Source: Magnetospirillum sp.
Lineage (GTDB): Bacteria; Pseudomonadota; Alphaproteobacteria; Rhodospirillales; Magnetospirillaceae
Assembly (NCBI GenBank): GCA_016183945.1
Contig: JACPDP010000029.1
Location: forward strand, 1 to 64,000
DNA length: 64,000 bases
Direction: 5' to 3'
Positions within the stretch are counted from its first letter, which is position 1. Each line of letters starts with the position of its first letter. A program made the position numbers and the translations under genes. This document shows positions 1-7,691 of this stretch, piece after piece. Under the pieces are notes generated by a model. The model saw nothing but the letters and a program-made list of their open reading frames with translations, did no database searches and was not told the origin of the DNA.

Positions 1-48
1 GTCCCGCATGGTCTTGGAGTCGTCGACCGCCAGAACGCTCTTACCCAT
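1..48 (-). CDS. CheY-like response regulator, N-terminal fragment cut by window edge
   Basis: Only the first 16 codons are visible, reading MGKSVLAVDDSKTMRD. The hydrophobic first strand followed by the acidic DD pair and the S-K-T-M-R segment is the classic start of a CheY receiver domain, where the acidic pair helps bind Mg2+ next to the phosphorylated aspartate. The gene continues beyond the left edge. An AGGGGAT ribosome binding site precedes the ATG and overlaps the end of the STAS gene, 13 bp away, so the two are probably co-transcribed in a chemotaxis-type operon. The rest of the protein is not visible, so a longer receiver fusion cannot be excluded. Confidence 0.8.
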   Translation of the reverse strand, partial: MGKSVLAVDDSKTMRD

Positions 49-61
49 ACCAAATCCCCTG

Positions 62-364
62 CTAGTTGATTTTATCGAGGTCGGCCGTCAGGCCCAGCTG
101 TGCAAAGGCGGTGACGAAGGCCTGGCTTGGCGCCTCAACCTCCAGACGGCGTGCCGCCATAGCGAAGCCGCCGGCGGCGGCCAGCACCACCTGGACGGTG
201 GCGGTCGAAATGCGCTCCACCTGAGCCGCCTTCAGAACCACGTCGGCGGCACTGTCGCGCGACAACGCGTCGAGCAGGGTGTCGCGCAAATCCGCTGCCA
301 TGGGCAGATCGAGCACGGCCGGCAGATCGACTTCCAGTCGGCCGTTGCCTTCCTTCAGCTCCAT
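62..364 (-). CDS. STAS-domain protein (MlaB/anti-sigma antagonist-like)
   Basis: A 100-residue single-domain protein. The pattern is that of a STAS domain: an N-terminal beta strand, the L-P-A-V-L-D-L segment, an amphipathic helix, then a V-V-L-K-A strand followed by V-E-R-I-S-T-A at about residues 46-56, where anti-sigma-factor antagonists carry their phosphorylatable serine. Such stand-alone STAS proteins often sit immediately upstream of cheY and cheA in alphaproteobacterial chemotaxis clusters, which agrees with the CheY start 13 bp downstream. The start ATG follows a GGGGG ribosome binding site. A role in signalling or partner switching is inferred; the exact partner is unknown. Confidence 0.75.
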   Translation of the reverse strand: MELKEGNGRLEVDLPAVLDLPMAADLRDTLLDALSRDSAADVVLKAAQVERISTATVQVVLAAAGGFAMAARRLEVEAPSQAFVTAFAQLGLTADLDKIN

Positions 365-451
365 GTTCCCCCGCGAGATTACCTGTGGACCGCTTGGGGA
401 TAATACGTCAAATTCGTGCCCTGGGTAAGAGGCGAAGCAAAAAGAAATCTA

Positions 452-874
452 ATGCCGACAATCACCACCAAGGCAGGTCCGTGGAACATGACGGTGTTCG
501 CCTTCGAAGAAGGAGACCCGGAAAATCCATTGCTGCGAACAAGCGCGGAAGACGCCCAACGCATCCCCTTCGGGGCCGTCGAGGTGGACCGTGATGGTCG
601 CGTGCTCGCCTATAACGACACCGAGCCGGACAGTGCTGATGAGGGCTGGGGGCCTCTGGTCGGTCGCCATTTTTTCGACGAGGTGGCGCGTTGGGCCGCC
701 GACTCGCTGATCGAGCGGGAATTCCGTGACGGCATCGCCGCCGGCCAGCTCAACGTGGTGTTCGACTGCGCCGTCGCCCGCCTGTCCTACAAGGTGCGCC
801 TCCACCTCAAGGTCAGTCCCATCCTCGGCACCTACTGGGTGTTCATCAAAAAGTTGCATCGCGCCGTGGGCTGA
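452..874 (+). CDS. Photoactive-yellow-protein-like PAS protein lacking the chromophore cysteine
   Basis: A 140-residue single PAS-fold protein that aligns without gaps to the core of photoactive yellow protein (PYP). Residues 38-134 carry the PYP hallmarks: IPFGAVEVD, LAYN.TE, GRHFFDEVA, F..GIAAGQLNVVF and YWVFIKKL. Tyr54 and Glu58 match PYP Tyr42 and Glu46, which hold the p-coumarate chromophore, but the position of the thioester cysteine Cys69 is Trp81; Thr50 and Arg52 are also not kept. Its one cysteine (106) lies elsewhere. It should therefore not bind p-coumarate in the standard way and may have another ligand or be a protein-interaction module. The ATG at 452 was preferred over one at 416 because similarity starts after it; ATG at 488 is also possible. 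It faces away from the STAS gene and towards a PAS histidine kinase. Confidence 0.8.
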   Translation: MPTITTKAGPWNMTVFAFEEGDPENPLLRTSAEDAQRIPFGAVEVDRDGRVLAYNDTEPDSADEGWGPLVGRHFFDEVARWAADSLIEREFRDGIAAGQLNVVFDCAVARLSYKVRLHLKVSPILGTYWVFIKKLHRAVG

Positions 875-918
875 AGACATCGGCGCCCGGAAAATTCCCT
901 GTCCCATCGGGCGAGGGG

Positions 919-2784
919 CTAGGCGCGGCCGACAATGCGCTCCCGAGGCAGCAGCACGCGGGCCACGGTTCCGCCGGCCGGCGGGCACGCCAGGGTAATC
1001 CGCCCGCCATGCGCCTCGACGAAATGCTTGACGATGGGCAGGCCCAGTCCGGCGCCGCCGTTCTTGCGGGCAATCAGGGGATCGACCTGCTGGAAGGGCT
1101 GCCAGATGCTCGCCATCACTTCCGGCGTGATGCCGCAGCCGTCGTCGGTGACGGTGATCTCGAAGCCTTCGTCGGTCGCATCGGCGGCAATGGCGATGCT
1201 GCCTCCGGGCGGGGTGTATTTCAGGGCGTTGGACAGCAGGTTGAGCACCACCTGGCGCAGCCGGCGGTGGTCGGCCATCAGTGCCGGCAAGGGCGTCGGC
1301 AGGGTGCAGTCCAGCCGGATGTCCTGGCCGGCCGCCTTGTGCTCCAGCAGGGAGACGATGGTCTTGATGATCGGCGCCGGATCACATTCCGCCTCGTCCA
1401 GTTCGATGCGTCCCAACTCGATGCGCGCAAGGTCGAGGATGTCGTCGATGACCGACCGCAGGTGCAATCCGGCGGAATGGATCAGCTTCAGGTACTCGGC
1501 ATAGCGCGCCGCGTTCACCGGCCCGAACGCCTCGATCAGGATTGCCTCGGAGAAGCCGATCACGGCATTGAGGGGGGTGCGCAGCTCGTGGCTGACGGTG
1601 GCGAGGAATTCGTTCTTGGCGCGGTTGGCCGCCTCGGCCTCCAGTTTGGCCGAAATCAGCGCCGCTTCGGCCCGCTTGCGGACGGTGATGTCGCGCCCCT
1701 CGGGGATGATGAACACCACCTCGCCGTCGTCGTCGCGCATGGGGCGCAGCGAGAAATCGACATAGGCGATGCCGCCGTTGAGGTCCACATGGGTGGTCTC
1801 GTAGCGGATGAACTCGCCATCGGCGGCGCAGGAAATCGCCTGCAGCAGTTTGGCCCGGTCGGCGGCCGAATGCTCCCACCAGGGGGTGTCGGCGAAGTGA
1901 AGGCCGGCGAGGTCGCCCAGCTCGGTGCGCCCGATGAACGACAGCGCGGTGAGGTTGGCCTCCAACAGCCGGCCGTCCGGGCTGAGCAGGCCGATGAACT
2001 CGAAGGTGTTCTCGAAGATGGCGCGGAACTTCTGCTCGGTGACGACGGTGCGTCGTTGCGCCTCCAGCAACTCGGTGACATCGACGAAGGTGGCGGCCAC
2101 CATCGGTGTGGCTCCAGGCTGGCCGATGGGGCGGCAATCGACGCGCAGCCAGCGTAACCGGCCGTCCTCGGCCTCGAAGCGGAGCACCTGATCGGTTACC
2201 GGTTGCCCGGTGCGCAGGCTGATGGCGAGAGGATAGTCCTCGGCGGCCAGCCGCGAGCCGTCGGGGCGGCGCAGCCCGCAGGCCGGGCCGAGGCCGGCAT
2301 CGCGATAGGGGCCGAGGATGCGTTGCGCCTCCCGGTTGCTTTCGACGAGGCGGCCATCGGCGGCATGAATGCAGACGCCCTGGCCGATGGTGTCGAGAAT
2401 GATGGGATAAGAGCAGGTCTGCGCAAGGGGGCAGAGCCGCGCCGCCTCGCCGAGCCGCTCCAGGGTGAGCACCGTGCCGGCCTTGCCGTCGGGACCGATC
2501 GGGCGCCGGGCCACCCGTAGCCGCTGCCGGTGGCCATCGGGCAGCGACACCTCGCAGGTAGCGTCTTCGCGGCTTTCCAGCCAGTCCGGCGGCGTCCCCA
2601 GAACCTGGTCGCGAGGGCGGCCGACGGCGGCGCAGAAGGCGGGATTGGCATCGACCAGCAGCCCGTTGCCGTCCAGCACGGCCAGGGGCGCATCCGCCAA
2701 CTCAAACGCAATTTCGCGCAACTCCAAGGCCAACCCCTCCGTTACACCGACAATCACAATGTCAGACGGACCGAGGTGATACAC
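919..2784 (-). CDS. Soluble hybrid-less PAS-PAS-PAS sensor histidine kinase
   Basis: A 621-residue kinase with no membrane segment, so probably cytosolic. Three PAS-like domains cover roughly residues 25-110, 125-235 and 245-365; the third ends in the usual V.F..EGRDIT..K.AE linker. A HisKA domain follows, with the phosphoacceptor in ATVSHELRTPLNAVIGF near residue 400. The ATPase domain has the N box (LNLLSNALKYTP), the G1 box (DDGCGI) and the G2 box (GGAGLGLPIVK). No receiver domain is attached and no cognate regulator is next to it. The GTG at 2784 is the longest start; a TTG at 2727 behind a GGAGGGG motif is a credible alternative. It lies 34 bp downstream of rimO on the same strand and may share its transcript. 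Confidence 0.9.
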   Translation of the reverse strand: MYHLGPSDIVIVGVTEGLALELREIAFELADAPLAVLDGNGLLVDANPAFCAAVGRPRDQVLGTPPDWLESREDATCEVSLPDGHRQRLRVARRPIGPDGKAGTVLTLERLGEAARLCPLAQTCSYPIILDTIGQGVCIHAADGRLVESNREAQRILGPYRDAGLGPACGLRRPDGSRLAAEDYPLAISLRTGQPVTDQVLRFEAEDGRLRWLRVDCRPIGQPGATPMVAATFVDVTELLEAQRRTVVTEQKFRAIFENTFEFIGLLSPDGRLLEANLTALSFIGRTELGDLAGLHFADTPWWEHSAADRAKLLQAISCAADGEFIRYETTHVDLNGGIAYVDFSLRPMRDDDGEVVFIIPEGRDITVRKRAEAALISAKLEAEAANRAKNEFLATVSHELRTPLNAVIGFSEAILIEAFGPVNAARYAEYLKLIHSAGLHLRSVIDDILDLARIELGRIELDEAECDPAPIIKTIVSLLEHKAAGQDIRLDCTLPTPLPALMADHRRLRQVVLNLLSNALKYTPPGGSIAIAADATDEGFEITVTDDGCGITPEVMASIWQPFQQVDPLIARKNGGAGLGLPIVKHFVEAHGGRITLACPPAGGTVARVLLPRERIVGRA

Positions 2785-2818
2785 CCATACATAGGGCTAG
2801 GTCGACATGATCAACCTA

Positions 2819-4204
2819 TCAAGAGGAAAGGCCGCGAAACAATCTGCGCGGCGGCTCGACCTTGCCCCGGGGGCTAGCCCAAAGGTCATAATCTTCGGCC
2901 GCGATCACCTCGGCGTGGACGATGTCGCCGGGGGCCAGCCCGTCGCCGTCGTCGAGGAAGACCTCGCCATCGACCTCGGGGCTGTCGGCCTTGGAGCGCC
3001 CGACCGCGCCGTCCTCGTCGACCTCGTCGATCAGCACCTCGACCACGGTGCCGACCTTGGCCGCCATGCGGGCGTCGGAGACCTGGCGGGCGGCCTCCAT
3101 GAAGCGGGTGAAACGCTCCTCCTTGACGTCCTCATCGAGGTGGTCGGGCAGGGCGTTGGCGGCGGCGCCGGCCACGTTCTCGTATTTGAAGCAGCCGACG
3201 CGGTCGAGCTGGGCCTCCTCCAGCCAGCGCAGCAGGGATTCGAAATCCTCGTCGGTCTCGCCGGGGAAGCCGACGATGAAGGTGGAGCGGATGGCCAGCT
3301 CCGGGCAGTCCTGGCGCCAGCGCCGGATGCGCTCCAGCGTCTTCTCCTGATCGGCAGGGCGGCGCATGGCCTTCAGCACCCGCGGGCTGGCGTGCTGGAA
3401 TGGGATGTCGAGGTAGGGGAGGATCTTGCCCTCGGCCATCAGTGGGATGATCTCGTCCACATGGGGATAGGGGTAGACGTAGTGCAGCCGGATCCAGATG
3501 CCCAATTCGCCCAGCGCCGAAGCCAGTTCGGTCAGCCGCGCCCGGACCGGCCGGCCGCGCCAATTGCTCTCGGCATGGCCGAGATCGAGGCCGTAGGCGC
3601 CGGTGTCCTGCGAGATCACCAGCAGTTCCTTGATGCCCGCCTCGGCCAGGCGCTCGGCCTCACCGAGAATCTCGGCGGCGGGGCGCGAACTTAAGGTGCC
3701 GCGCAAGGACGGAATGATGCAGAACCTGCACGAGTGGTTGCAACCCTCGGAAATCTTTAGATAGGCATAATGATGCGGCGTCAGGTGAAGGCCCTCGGGC
3801 GGCACCAGGCCGACGAAGGGGTCGTGCAGCGGCGGCACCGCCTGATGCACCGCCGCCACCACCGCCTCGTACTGGTGCGCCCCGGTCACCGACAGCACCT
3901 GCGGGTGGATGGCGCGGATGGCCCCCTCGTCGCCGCCCATGCAGCCGGTGACGATGACGCGGCCGTTCTCCGCCACCGCCTCGCCGATGGCTTCGAGCGA
4001 TTCCGCCCGGGCGCTGTCGAGGAAGCCGCAGGTATTGACGATCACCACGTCGGCGCCCTGGTAACTGTCCGAGATGTCGTAACCCTCGGCGCGAAGGCGG
4101 GTGAGGATGCGCTCCGAATCGACCAGCGCCTTGGCGCAGCCGAGACTGACGATGCCGACCTTGGGGCCAACCTTGGGGCCAACCTTGGGGATGCTGCTGT
4201 TCAT
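2819..4204 (-). CDS. rimO: Ribosomal protein S12 methylthiotransferase RimO
   Basis: A 461-residue radical-SAM methylthiotransferase that adds a methylthio group to the conserved aspartate of ribosomal protein S12. The N-terminal UPF0004 domain begins [17 protein letters not shown] and has the cluster ligands Cys in SLGCAK, NTCGF and VTGCMG. The radical-SAM motif is [18 protein letters not shown], the CxxxCxxC type. A TRAM domain closes the protein (about the last 70 residues, [11 protein letters not shown] onward). The A-K-A-L-V-D-S-E and I-P-S-L-R-G signatures separate RimO from the tRNA enzyme MiaB. Oddity: the N-terminus holds a short tandem repeat, [12 protein letters not shown], caused by a 12-base DNA repeat. 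The gene ends 34 bp before the histidine kinase. Confidence 0.95.
   Translation of the reverse strand: MNSSIPKVGPKVGPKVGIVSLGCAKALVDSERILTRLRAEGYDISDSYQGADVVIVNTCGFLDSARAESLEAIGEAVAENGRVIVTGCMGGDEGAIRAIHPQVLSVTGAHQYEAVVAAVHQAVPPLHDPFVGLVPPEGLHLTPHHYAYLKISEGCNHSCRFCIIPSLRGTLSSRPAAEILGEAERLAEAGIKELLVISQDTGAYGLDLGHAESNWRGRPVRARLTELASALGELGIWIRLHYVYPYPHVDEIIPLMAEGKILPYLDIPFQHASPRVLKAMRRPADQEKTLERIRRWRQDCPELAIRSTFIVGFPGETDEDFESLLRWLEEAQLDRVGCFKYENVAGAAANALPDHLDEDVKEERFTRFMEAARQVSDARMAAKVGTVVEVLIDEVDEDGAVGRSKADSPEVDGEVFLDDGDGLAPGDIVHAEVIAAEDYDLWASPRGKVEPPRRLFRGLSS
4158..4190. repeat. 12-bp short tandem repeat in the rimO start region
   Basis: The unit ACCTTGGGGCCA occurs at 4158-4169 and 4170-4181, with nine more bases of a third unit to 4190. 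On the coding strand it adds repeated K-V-G-P residues before the RimO domain. Because the unit is a multiple of three, gain or loss of copies keeps the frame. Confidence 0.85.
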
Positions 4205-4272
4205 GAGCGGGTCTTAACGAATGTGACGGGCGGAATGCAAGGGAATCCCCGGGGGGGCCGGGTGACGTCGGG

Positions 4273-5148
4273 TCACGGGTTGTAGGATATCGTCCCGGTC
4301 GCGCCGATGTCGTAGCCCGTGAGTTCCTCGGCCTTGCGGGCGAAGGCCTTGGTGCGGGTGAAGGCGAGCAGGGACTGGAACGGTGGCTCGAAATAGTCGC
4401 GCCGCCGCACCGCCAAGTCGAAGCGCTCGCCGTGCAGCGGGACGAAATCCAGTCGCAGCAGCCGCGCCACCGCGGCGATTCCGATGCCGCAGTCGGCGAC
4501 ACCATCGGCCACCAGCCCGGCCAGATCGCTCTCGGAACTGGCCGTCGGCGCCACGAAGCGCACCGCCGTTTCGGCGATGCCGGCGGCCGTCAGCAGGTGA
4601 CGCAGCAGCACCTGCGCCCCGGCGCCCTGTTGACGGCGGGCGAATGTCAGCCCGCGCCTCACCGCCTCGGCCAGTGAGGCAATGCCTTGCGAATTGCCGC
4701 CGGCCAGCACCAGCCCTTGGCTGCGCTTCGCCCACTCGACCAGCACCACGTCGGTGCCGGCGCCGGTCTGGCGCAGCGCCTCGACGTTGTAGCCGCCCGC
4801 CGCGTCCACCAGATGCAGGCCGGCGGCGACGGCGCCGCCCTCGACCAGCCGCGCCAGCCCGTCGCCGCTGCCGCCGGTCAGCAGGGCCAGGCCGCAGCCC
4901 GACTCGCGCACCGCCCAGTCCAGCAGCGGATCATGGCTGCCGGCGATGACCGGCGGCGGGGTTCCCACTCCCGGATCGGCGAACTCCACATGGGCCAGCA
5001 GCCACTGGTCGATCAGCCGGCGCGGAAACAGCCACTTGCCGGTCACCCGCGAGCAGGGAATGCGCCCCTCGCTGGCCAGCTCGTAGATCTTGCGTTCCTT
5101 GAGCCGCAGATAGTCGGCGACTTCGGCGGTGGTCAGGTAGTCCGACAT
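4273..5148 (-). CDS. Transcriptional regulator: excisionase-type HTH plus molybdate/tungstate-binding-like domain
   Basis: A 291-residue one-component regulator. Residues 1-50 form an HTH_17/excisionase-type DNA-binding domain (LTTAEVADYLRLKERKIYEL, GRIPCSRVTGKWLFPRRLIDQWL). The rest is a type 2 periplasmic-binding-like fold of the ModA/LysR-substrate kind, with no signal peptide, so it senses a ligand in the cytosol. It is divergent from tupBCA; regulators of this architecture commonly sit by tungstate or molybdate transporters, so control of tup by oxyanion level is the natural reading, though not shown by the sequence. The ATG at 5148 was chosen because the HTH starts immediately after it and an AGGT-type ribosome binding site precedes it. 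It lies 68 bp upstream of rimO on the same strand. Confidence 0.85.
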   Translation of the reverse strand: MSDYLTTAEVADYLRLKERKIYELASEGRIPCSRVTGKWLFPRRLIDQWLLAHVEFADPGVGTPPPVIAGSHDPLLDWAVRESGCGLALLTGGSGDGLARLVEGGAVAAGLHLVDAAGGYNVEALRQTGAGTDVVLVEWAKRSQGLVLAGGNSQGIASLAEAVRRGLTFARRQQGAGAQVLLRHLLTAAGIAETAVRFVAPTASSESDLAGLVADGVADCGIGIAAVARLLRLDFVPLHGERFDLAVRRRDYFEPPFQSLLAFTRTKAFARKAEELTGYDIGATGTISYNP

Positions 5149-5166
5149 GCGTAGACCTGCATTGTA

Positions 5167-5209
5167 TTGCATGAATTCCATCCTTAACACGAACGCGCAA
5201 GGAATGCAA
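5167..5209. promoter_or_regulatory. Possible operator between the regulator and tupB
   Basis: TTGCAT at 5167-5172 and ATGCAA at 5204-5209 form an inverted pair within the short original intergenic region, each next to a GGAAT/ATTCC hexamer-like neighbour. The pair lies between the divergent regulator and transporter genes on the regulator side of the inserted element. The match is short, so it is only a candidate binding site. Confidence 0.25.
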
Positions 5210-5218
5210 AACTGCGCA

Positions 5219-5397
5219 TCGATATGTGCAGGGCAATCGGGTGAAGGGATATCGTCCTTAATGTTTCTCGTCACCCCCGCGAAAGCGGGGGTCCATGGTT
5301 GGAGCAGAGGAAATGCGAGGCCGGAAATCGTGTCGGCGGCAACATGGATTCCCGCCTTCGCGGGAATGCCTTCACCCGATTGCCCTGTCGATATGTG
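5219..5397. mobile_element. MITE-like insertion (element 5229-5387) with 10-bp target duplications
   Basis: The element of 159 bp is bounded by perfect 19-bp terminal inverted repeats, CAGGGCAATCGGGTGAAGG at 5229-5247 and its reverse complement at 5369-5387. It is flanked by the direct repeat TCGATATGTG at 5219-5228 and 5388-5397, the mark of a transposition event. It carries no gene but has two palindromes: CCCCCGC-GAAA-GCGGGGG (5274-5291) and ATTCCCGC-CTTC-GCGGGAAT (5348-5367). This is a non-autonomous miniature element needing a transposase from elsewhere. It landed 9 bp before the tupB ATG, splitting the control region of the tungstate locus. Confidence 0.85.
5336..5368. repeat. Dispersed palindromic repeat, copy 1
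   Basis: This 33-bp string inside the MITE-like element matches 50047-50079 at 30 of 33 positions. It contains GCGGCAACATGGA followed by a hairpin with stem ATTCCCGC/GCGGGAAT. The partner palindrome about 60 bp to the left (5274-5291) also has its counterpart at the second locus. Confidence 0.8.
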
Positions 5398-5406
5398 GAA
5401 TTGCTG

Positions 5407-6093
5407 ATGGATTTCGCCACCGCCTTCGCCACCGCCATTGCCCTGGTCGCCGGCCTCGATGCCGAGCTGGTCGGGGTGGTGCGCCTGTCGCTGCTGGTCA
5501 GTCTGTCGGCGGTGGCGCTGGCCTCGCTGATCGGGCTGCCGCTGGGTGCCGTGCTGGCGCTGGTGGCGTTTCCCGGGCGCGGCGTGGTGGTGGTCGCCTT
5601 GAACGCCTTCATGGGCTTGCCGCCGGTGGTGGTGGGGCTGGCGGTCTATCTGTTGCTGTCGCGCGCCGGGCCGCTGGGCGAGTTGGGGCTGCTGTTCACC
5701 CCCGGCGCCATGGTGGTGGCGCAGACCGTGCTGGTGCTGCCCATCGTGGCGGCGCTGGCCCGCCAGGTGGTGGCCGACCTGTGGGGCGAGTATGGCGAGC
5801 AGCTGCGCTCGCTGGGGGCGCGGCGGCGCCGGGTGGTGTTCACCCTGCTGTGGGACGGCCGCTTCAGCCTGCTGACCGCGGTTCTGGCCGGCTTCGGCCG
5901 CGCCGCTGCCGAGGTGGGGGCGGTGATGATCGTCGGCGGCAACATCAAGGGGGTGACCCGCACCATGACCACCGCCATCGCGCTGGAGACCAGCCGCGGC
6001 GACCTCGCCTTGGCGCTGGGGTTGGGGGGGGTGCTGCTGGCGCTGGTGGCGGTGGTCAACGGCGCCGCCTATCTGGTGGGGCGGCGGCCGTGA
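5407..6093 (+). CDS. tupB: Tungstate ABC transporter permease TupB
   Basis: A 228-residue integral membrane permease of the molybdate/tungstate type. It has several hydrophobic segments and the conserved EAA-like cytoplasmic loop, here residues around YGEQLRSLGARRRR, that docks on the ATPase. The FMGLPPVVVGLAVYLLLSR and AEVGAVMIVGGNIKGVTRTMTTAI stretches are characteristic of TupB. It forms the membrane channel of a tungstate importer with TupC and TupA. The ATG at 5407 is taken as start; an in-frame GTG at 5395 lies inside the target duplication of the inserted element, so the insertion may have altered the native leader. It overlaps tupC by four bases (GTGA). Confidence 0.9.
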   Translation: MDFATAFATAIALVAGLDAELVGVVRLSLLVSLSAVALASLIGLPLGAVLALVAFPGRGVVVVALNAFMGLPPVVVGLAVYLLLSRAGPLGELGLLFTPGAMVVAQTVLVLPIVAALARQVVADLWGEYGEQLRSLGARRRRVVFTLLWDGRFSLLTAVLAGFGRAAAEVGAVMIVGGNIKGVTRTMTTAIALETSRGDLALALGLGGVLLALVAVVNGAAYLVGRRP

Positions 6094-6815
6094 TCGAGGC
6101 CGCAACCCTTCCCGTGGAGTTGGCCGGGGTCGGCTTCAGCGCCGGCGGCCGCACCCTGCTGGACGGGGTGAGCGCCCGGCTGCAGGCCGGGTCGCGCAGC
6201 CTGGTGCTGGGTCCCAACGGCGCCGGCAAGAGTCTGCTGCTGCGGCTGTGCCACGGGTTGCTGGCCCCCACCGCAGGCGAGATTCGCTGGTCCGGCGGCC
6301 TGGCCGAACGGCAATTGCGCCGGCGTCAGGCCATGGTGTTCCAGCGGCCGGTGATGCTGCACCGCTCCGCCGTGGCCAACATCCGCTATGTGCTGTCGCT
6401 GCTGGGGGTGCCGCGCGGCCGCCGCGCCGCCACCGCCCATGAGGCGCTGGAGCGGTTCGGGCTGGGCGGGCTGGCGCAGCGCTCGGCGCGGGTGCTGTCG
6501 GGCGGCGAGCAGCAGCGGCTGGCGCTGGCGCGGGCCTGGGTGGTCGAGCCCGAGGTGCTGTTCCTCGACGAGCCGACGGCGGCGCTCGACCCGGCGGCGG
6601 CGCTGGCGGTGGAACTGGCGGTGCAGGAGTTCCATGCCGCCGGCACCAAGATCGTCATGACCACCCACGACCTCGGCCAGGCGCGTCGGCTGGCCGACGA
6701 GGTGCTGTTCCTGCTCAAGGGCCGGCTGGTGGAGCAGACCCCGGCACCCGCCTTCTTCCACGGCGAGTGTTCGGCGGAGGCACGGGCGTTTCTGGCGGGG
6801 GAGCTGCTGTGGTGA
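6090..6815 (+). CDS. tupC: Tungstate ABC transporter ATP-binding protein TupC
   Basis: A 241-residue ABC ATPase. Walker A is GPNGAGKS, the signature is LSGGEQQR, Walker B is VLFLDEPTAALDP, and the switch histidine is in MTTHDLG. The start is GTG at 6090, which overlaps the tupB stop in a GTGA arrangement, and the ATPase fold begins directly after it. It powers uptake through TupB of tungstate delivered by TupA. The operon order permease-ATPase-binding protein is B-C-A here. Similarity to other small-ion importers means molybdate cannot be excluded as a substrate from this subunit alone. Confidence 0.92.
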   Translation: MIEAATLPVELAGVGFSAGGRTLLDGVSARLQAGSRSLVLGPNGAGKSLLLRLCHGLLAPTAGEIRWSGGLAERQLRRRQAMVFQRPVMLHRSAVANIRYVLSLLGVPRGRRAATAHEALERFGLGGLAQRSARVLSGGEQQRLALARAWVVEPEVLFLDEPTAALDPAAALAVELAVQEFHAAGTKIVMTTHDLGQARRLADEVLFLLKGRLVEQTPAPAFFHGECSAEARAFLAGELLW

Positions 6816-6847
6816 GGACGTGGAATGATATGCAATTGGTGGGTGCA

Positions 6848-7642
6848 ATGAAGAAATCCATGGTAACGCTTATCTTCTCTCTTCTGTTCGCCGCCCCTCT
6901 CCAGGCCGAGACGCGGTTCATCACCCTGGCCTCGACCACCTCCACCGAGCAGTCGGGCCTGTTCGGGCACCTCCTGCCGCTGTTCGAGCGCGACACCGGC
7001 ATCGCGGTGCGGGTGGTGGCTGTGGGCACCGGGCAGGCGCTGAAGCTGGGCGAGCGCGGCGACGCCGATGCGCTGCTGGTGCATGATCGCGCCGGCGAGG
7101 ACCGCTTCGTCGCCGAGGGCTTCGGCCGCGATCGGCGCGACGTCATGCACAACGACTTCGTGGTGGTCGGCCCCACGGCCGATCCGGCCGGCATCAAGGG
7201 GACCAGGGACGCGGCCCGGGGCTTCGGCCGCATCGCCGCGGCCACAGCGCCGTTCGCCTCGCGCGGCGACGATTCCGGCACCCACCGCAGCGAACTCAGG
7301 CTGTGGACGGCGGCCGGCGTGGCCACCGTCAAGGGCGACTGGTACCGGGAACTGGGGTCCGGCATGGGGCCGACGCTGAACACCGCCGCCGGCATGGAGG
7401 CCTATACCCTGGCCGACCGCGGCACCTGGGCCGGCTTCAAGAACCGCCGCGGCCTCGTCATCGTGCTGGAGGGCGACGCGGTGCTGTTCAACCCCTACGG
7501 CAGCATCCTGGTCAACCATCCCGCCGCCAAGAAGGCGGAGGCCCAAATCTGGCACGACTGGTTGACCGGACCCAAGGGGCAGGCGGCCATCGCGTCGTTC
7601 CGCGTCGGCGGCGAGCAGGTGTTCTTCCCCGACGGCAAATAG
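6848..7642 (+). CDS. tupA: Tungstate-binding periplasmic protein TupA
   Basis: A 264-residue secreted substrate-binding protein. The signal peptide is MKKSMVTLIFSLLFAAPLQA, with cleavage after AQA-like QA before ETRF. The mature protein begins with L-A-S-T-T-S-T-E-Q-S-G-L, the TTTS-type ligand motif of TupA proteins, followed by VGTGQAL and GDADALLVHD, also typical. It captures tungstate in the periplasm and passes it to TupBC. It begins 32 bp after tupC and closes the operon; a hairpin follows. The ATG at 6848 was chosen because it gives a proper signal peptide. Tungstate over molybdate is inferred from the family motifs. Confidence 0.92.
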   Translation: MKKSMVTLIFSLLFAAPLQAETRFITLASTTSTEQSGLFGHLLPLFERDTGIAVRVVAVGTGQALKLGERGDADALLVHDRAGEDRFVAEGFGRDRRDVMHNDFVVVGPTADPAGIKGTRDAARGFGRIAAATAPFASRGDDSGTHRSELRLWTAAGVATVKGDWYRELGSGMGPTLNTAAGMEAYTLADRGTWAGFKNRRGLVIVLEGDAVLFNPYGSILVNHPAAKKAEAQIWHDWLTGPKGQAAIASFRVGGEQVFFPDGK

Positions 7643-7647
7643 TCCGG

Positions 7648-7682
7648 CCCTCCCCCGACCTGATGTTTTGACCGGGGGAGGG
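7648..7682. terminator. Hairpin between convergent tupA and DUF892 genes
   Basis: CCCTCCCCCG (7648-7657) pairs with CGGGGGAGGG (7673-7682) across a 15-nt loop. It lies 5 bp after the tupA stop and 9 bp before the end of the convergent gene, so it may terminate both. It has no clear T tract. Confidence 0.55.
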
Positions 7683-7691
7683 GGGAGCCGC

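Noticed and set aside
5229..5387. The element as a gene-bearing insertion sequence
   Set aside because: At 159 bp it has no room for a transposase and no frame with a family match.
4273..6105. One long 610-codon minus-strand frame across the regulator and tupB
   Set aside because: Only the part to 5148 has a domain (HTH and binding fold); the rest is antisense to tupB and crosses the inserted element.
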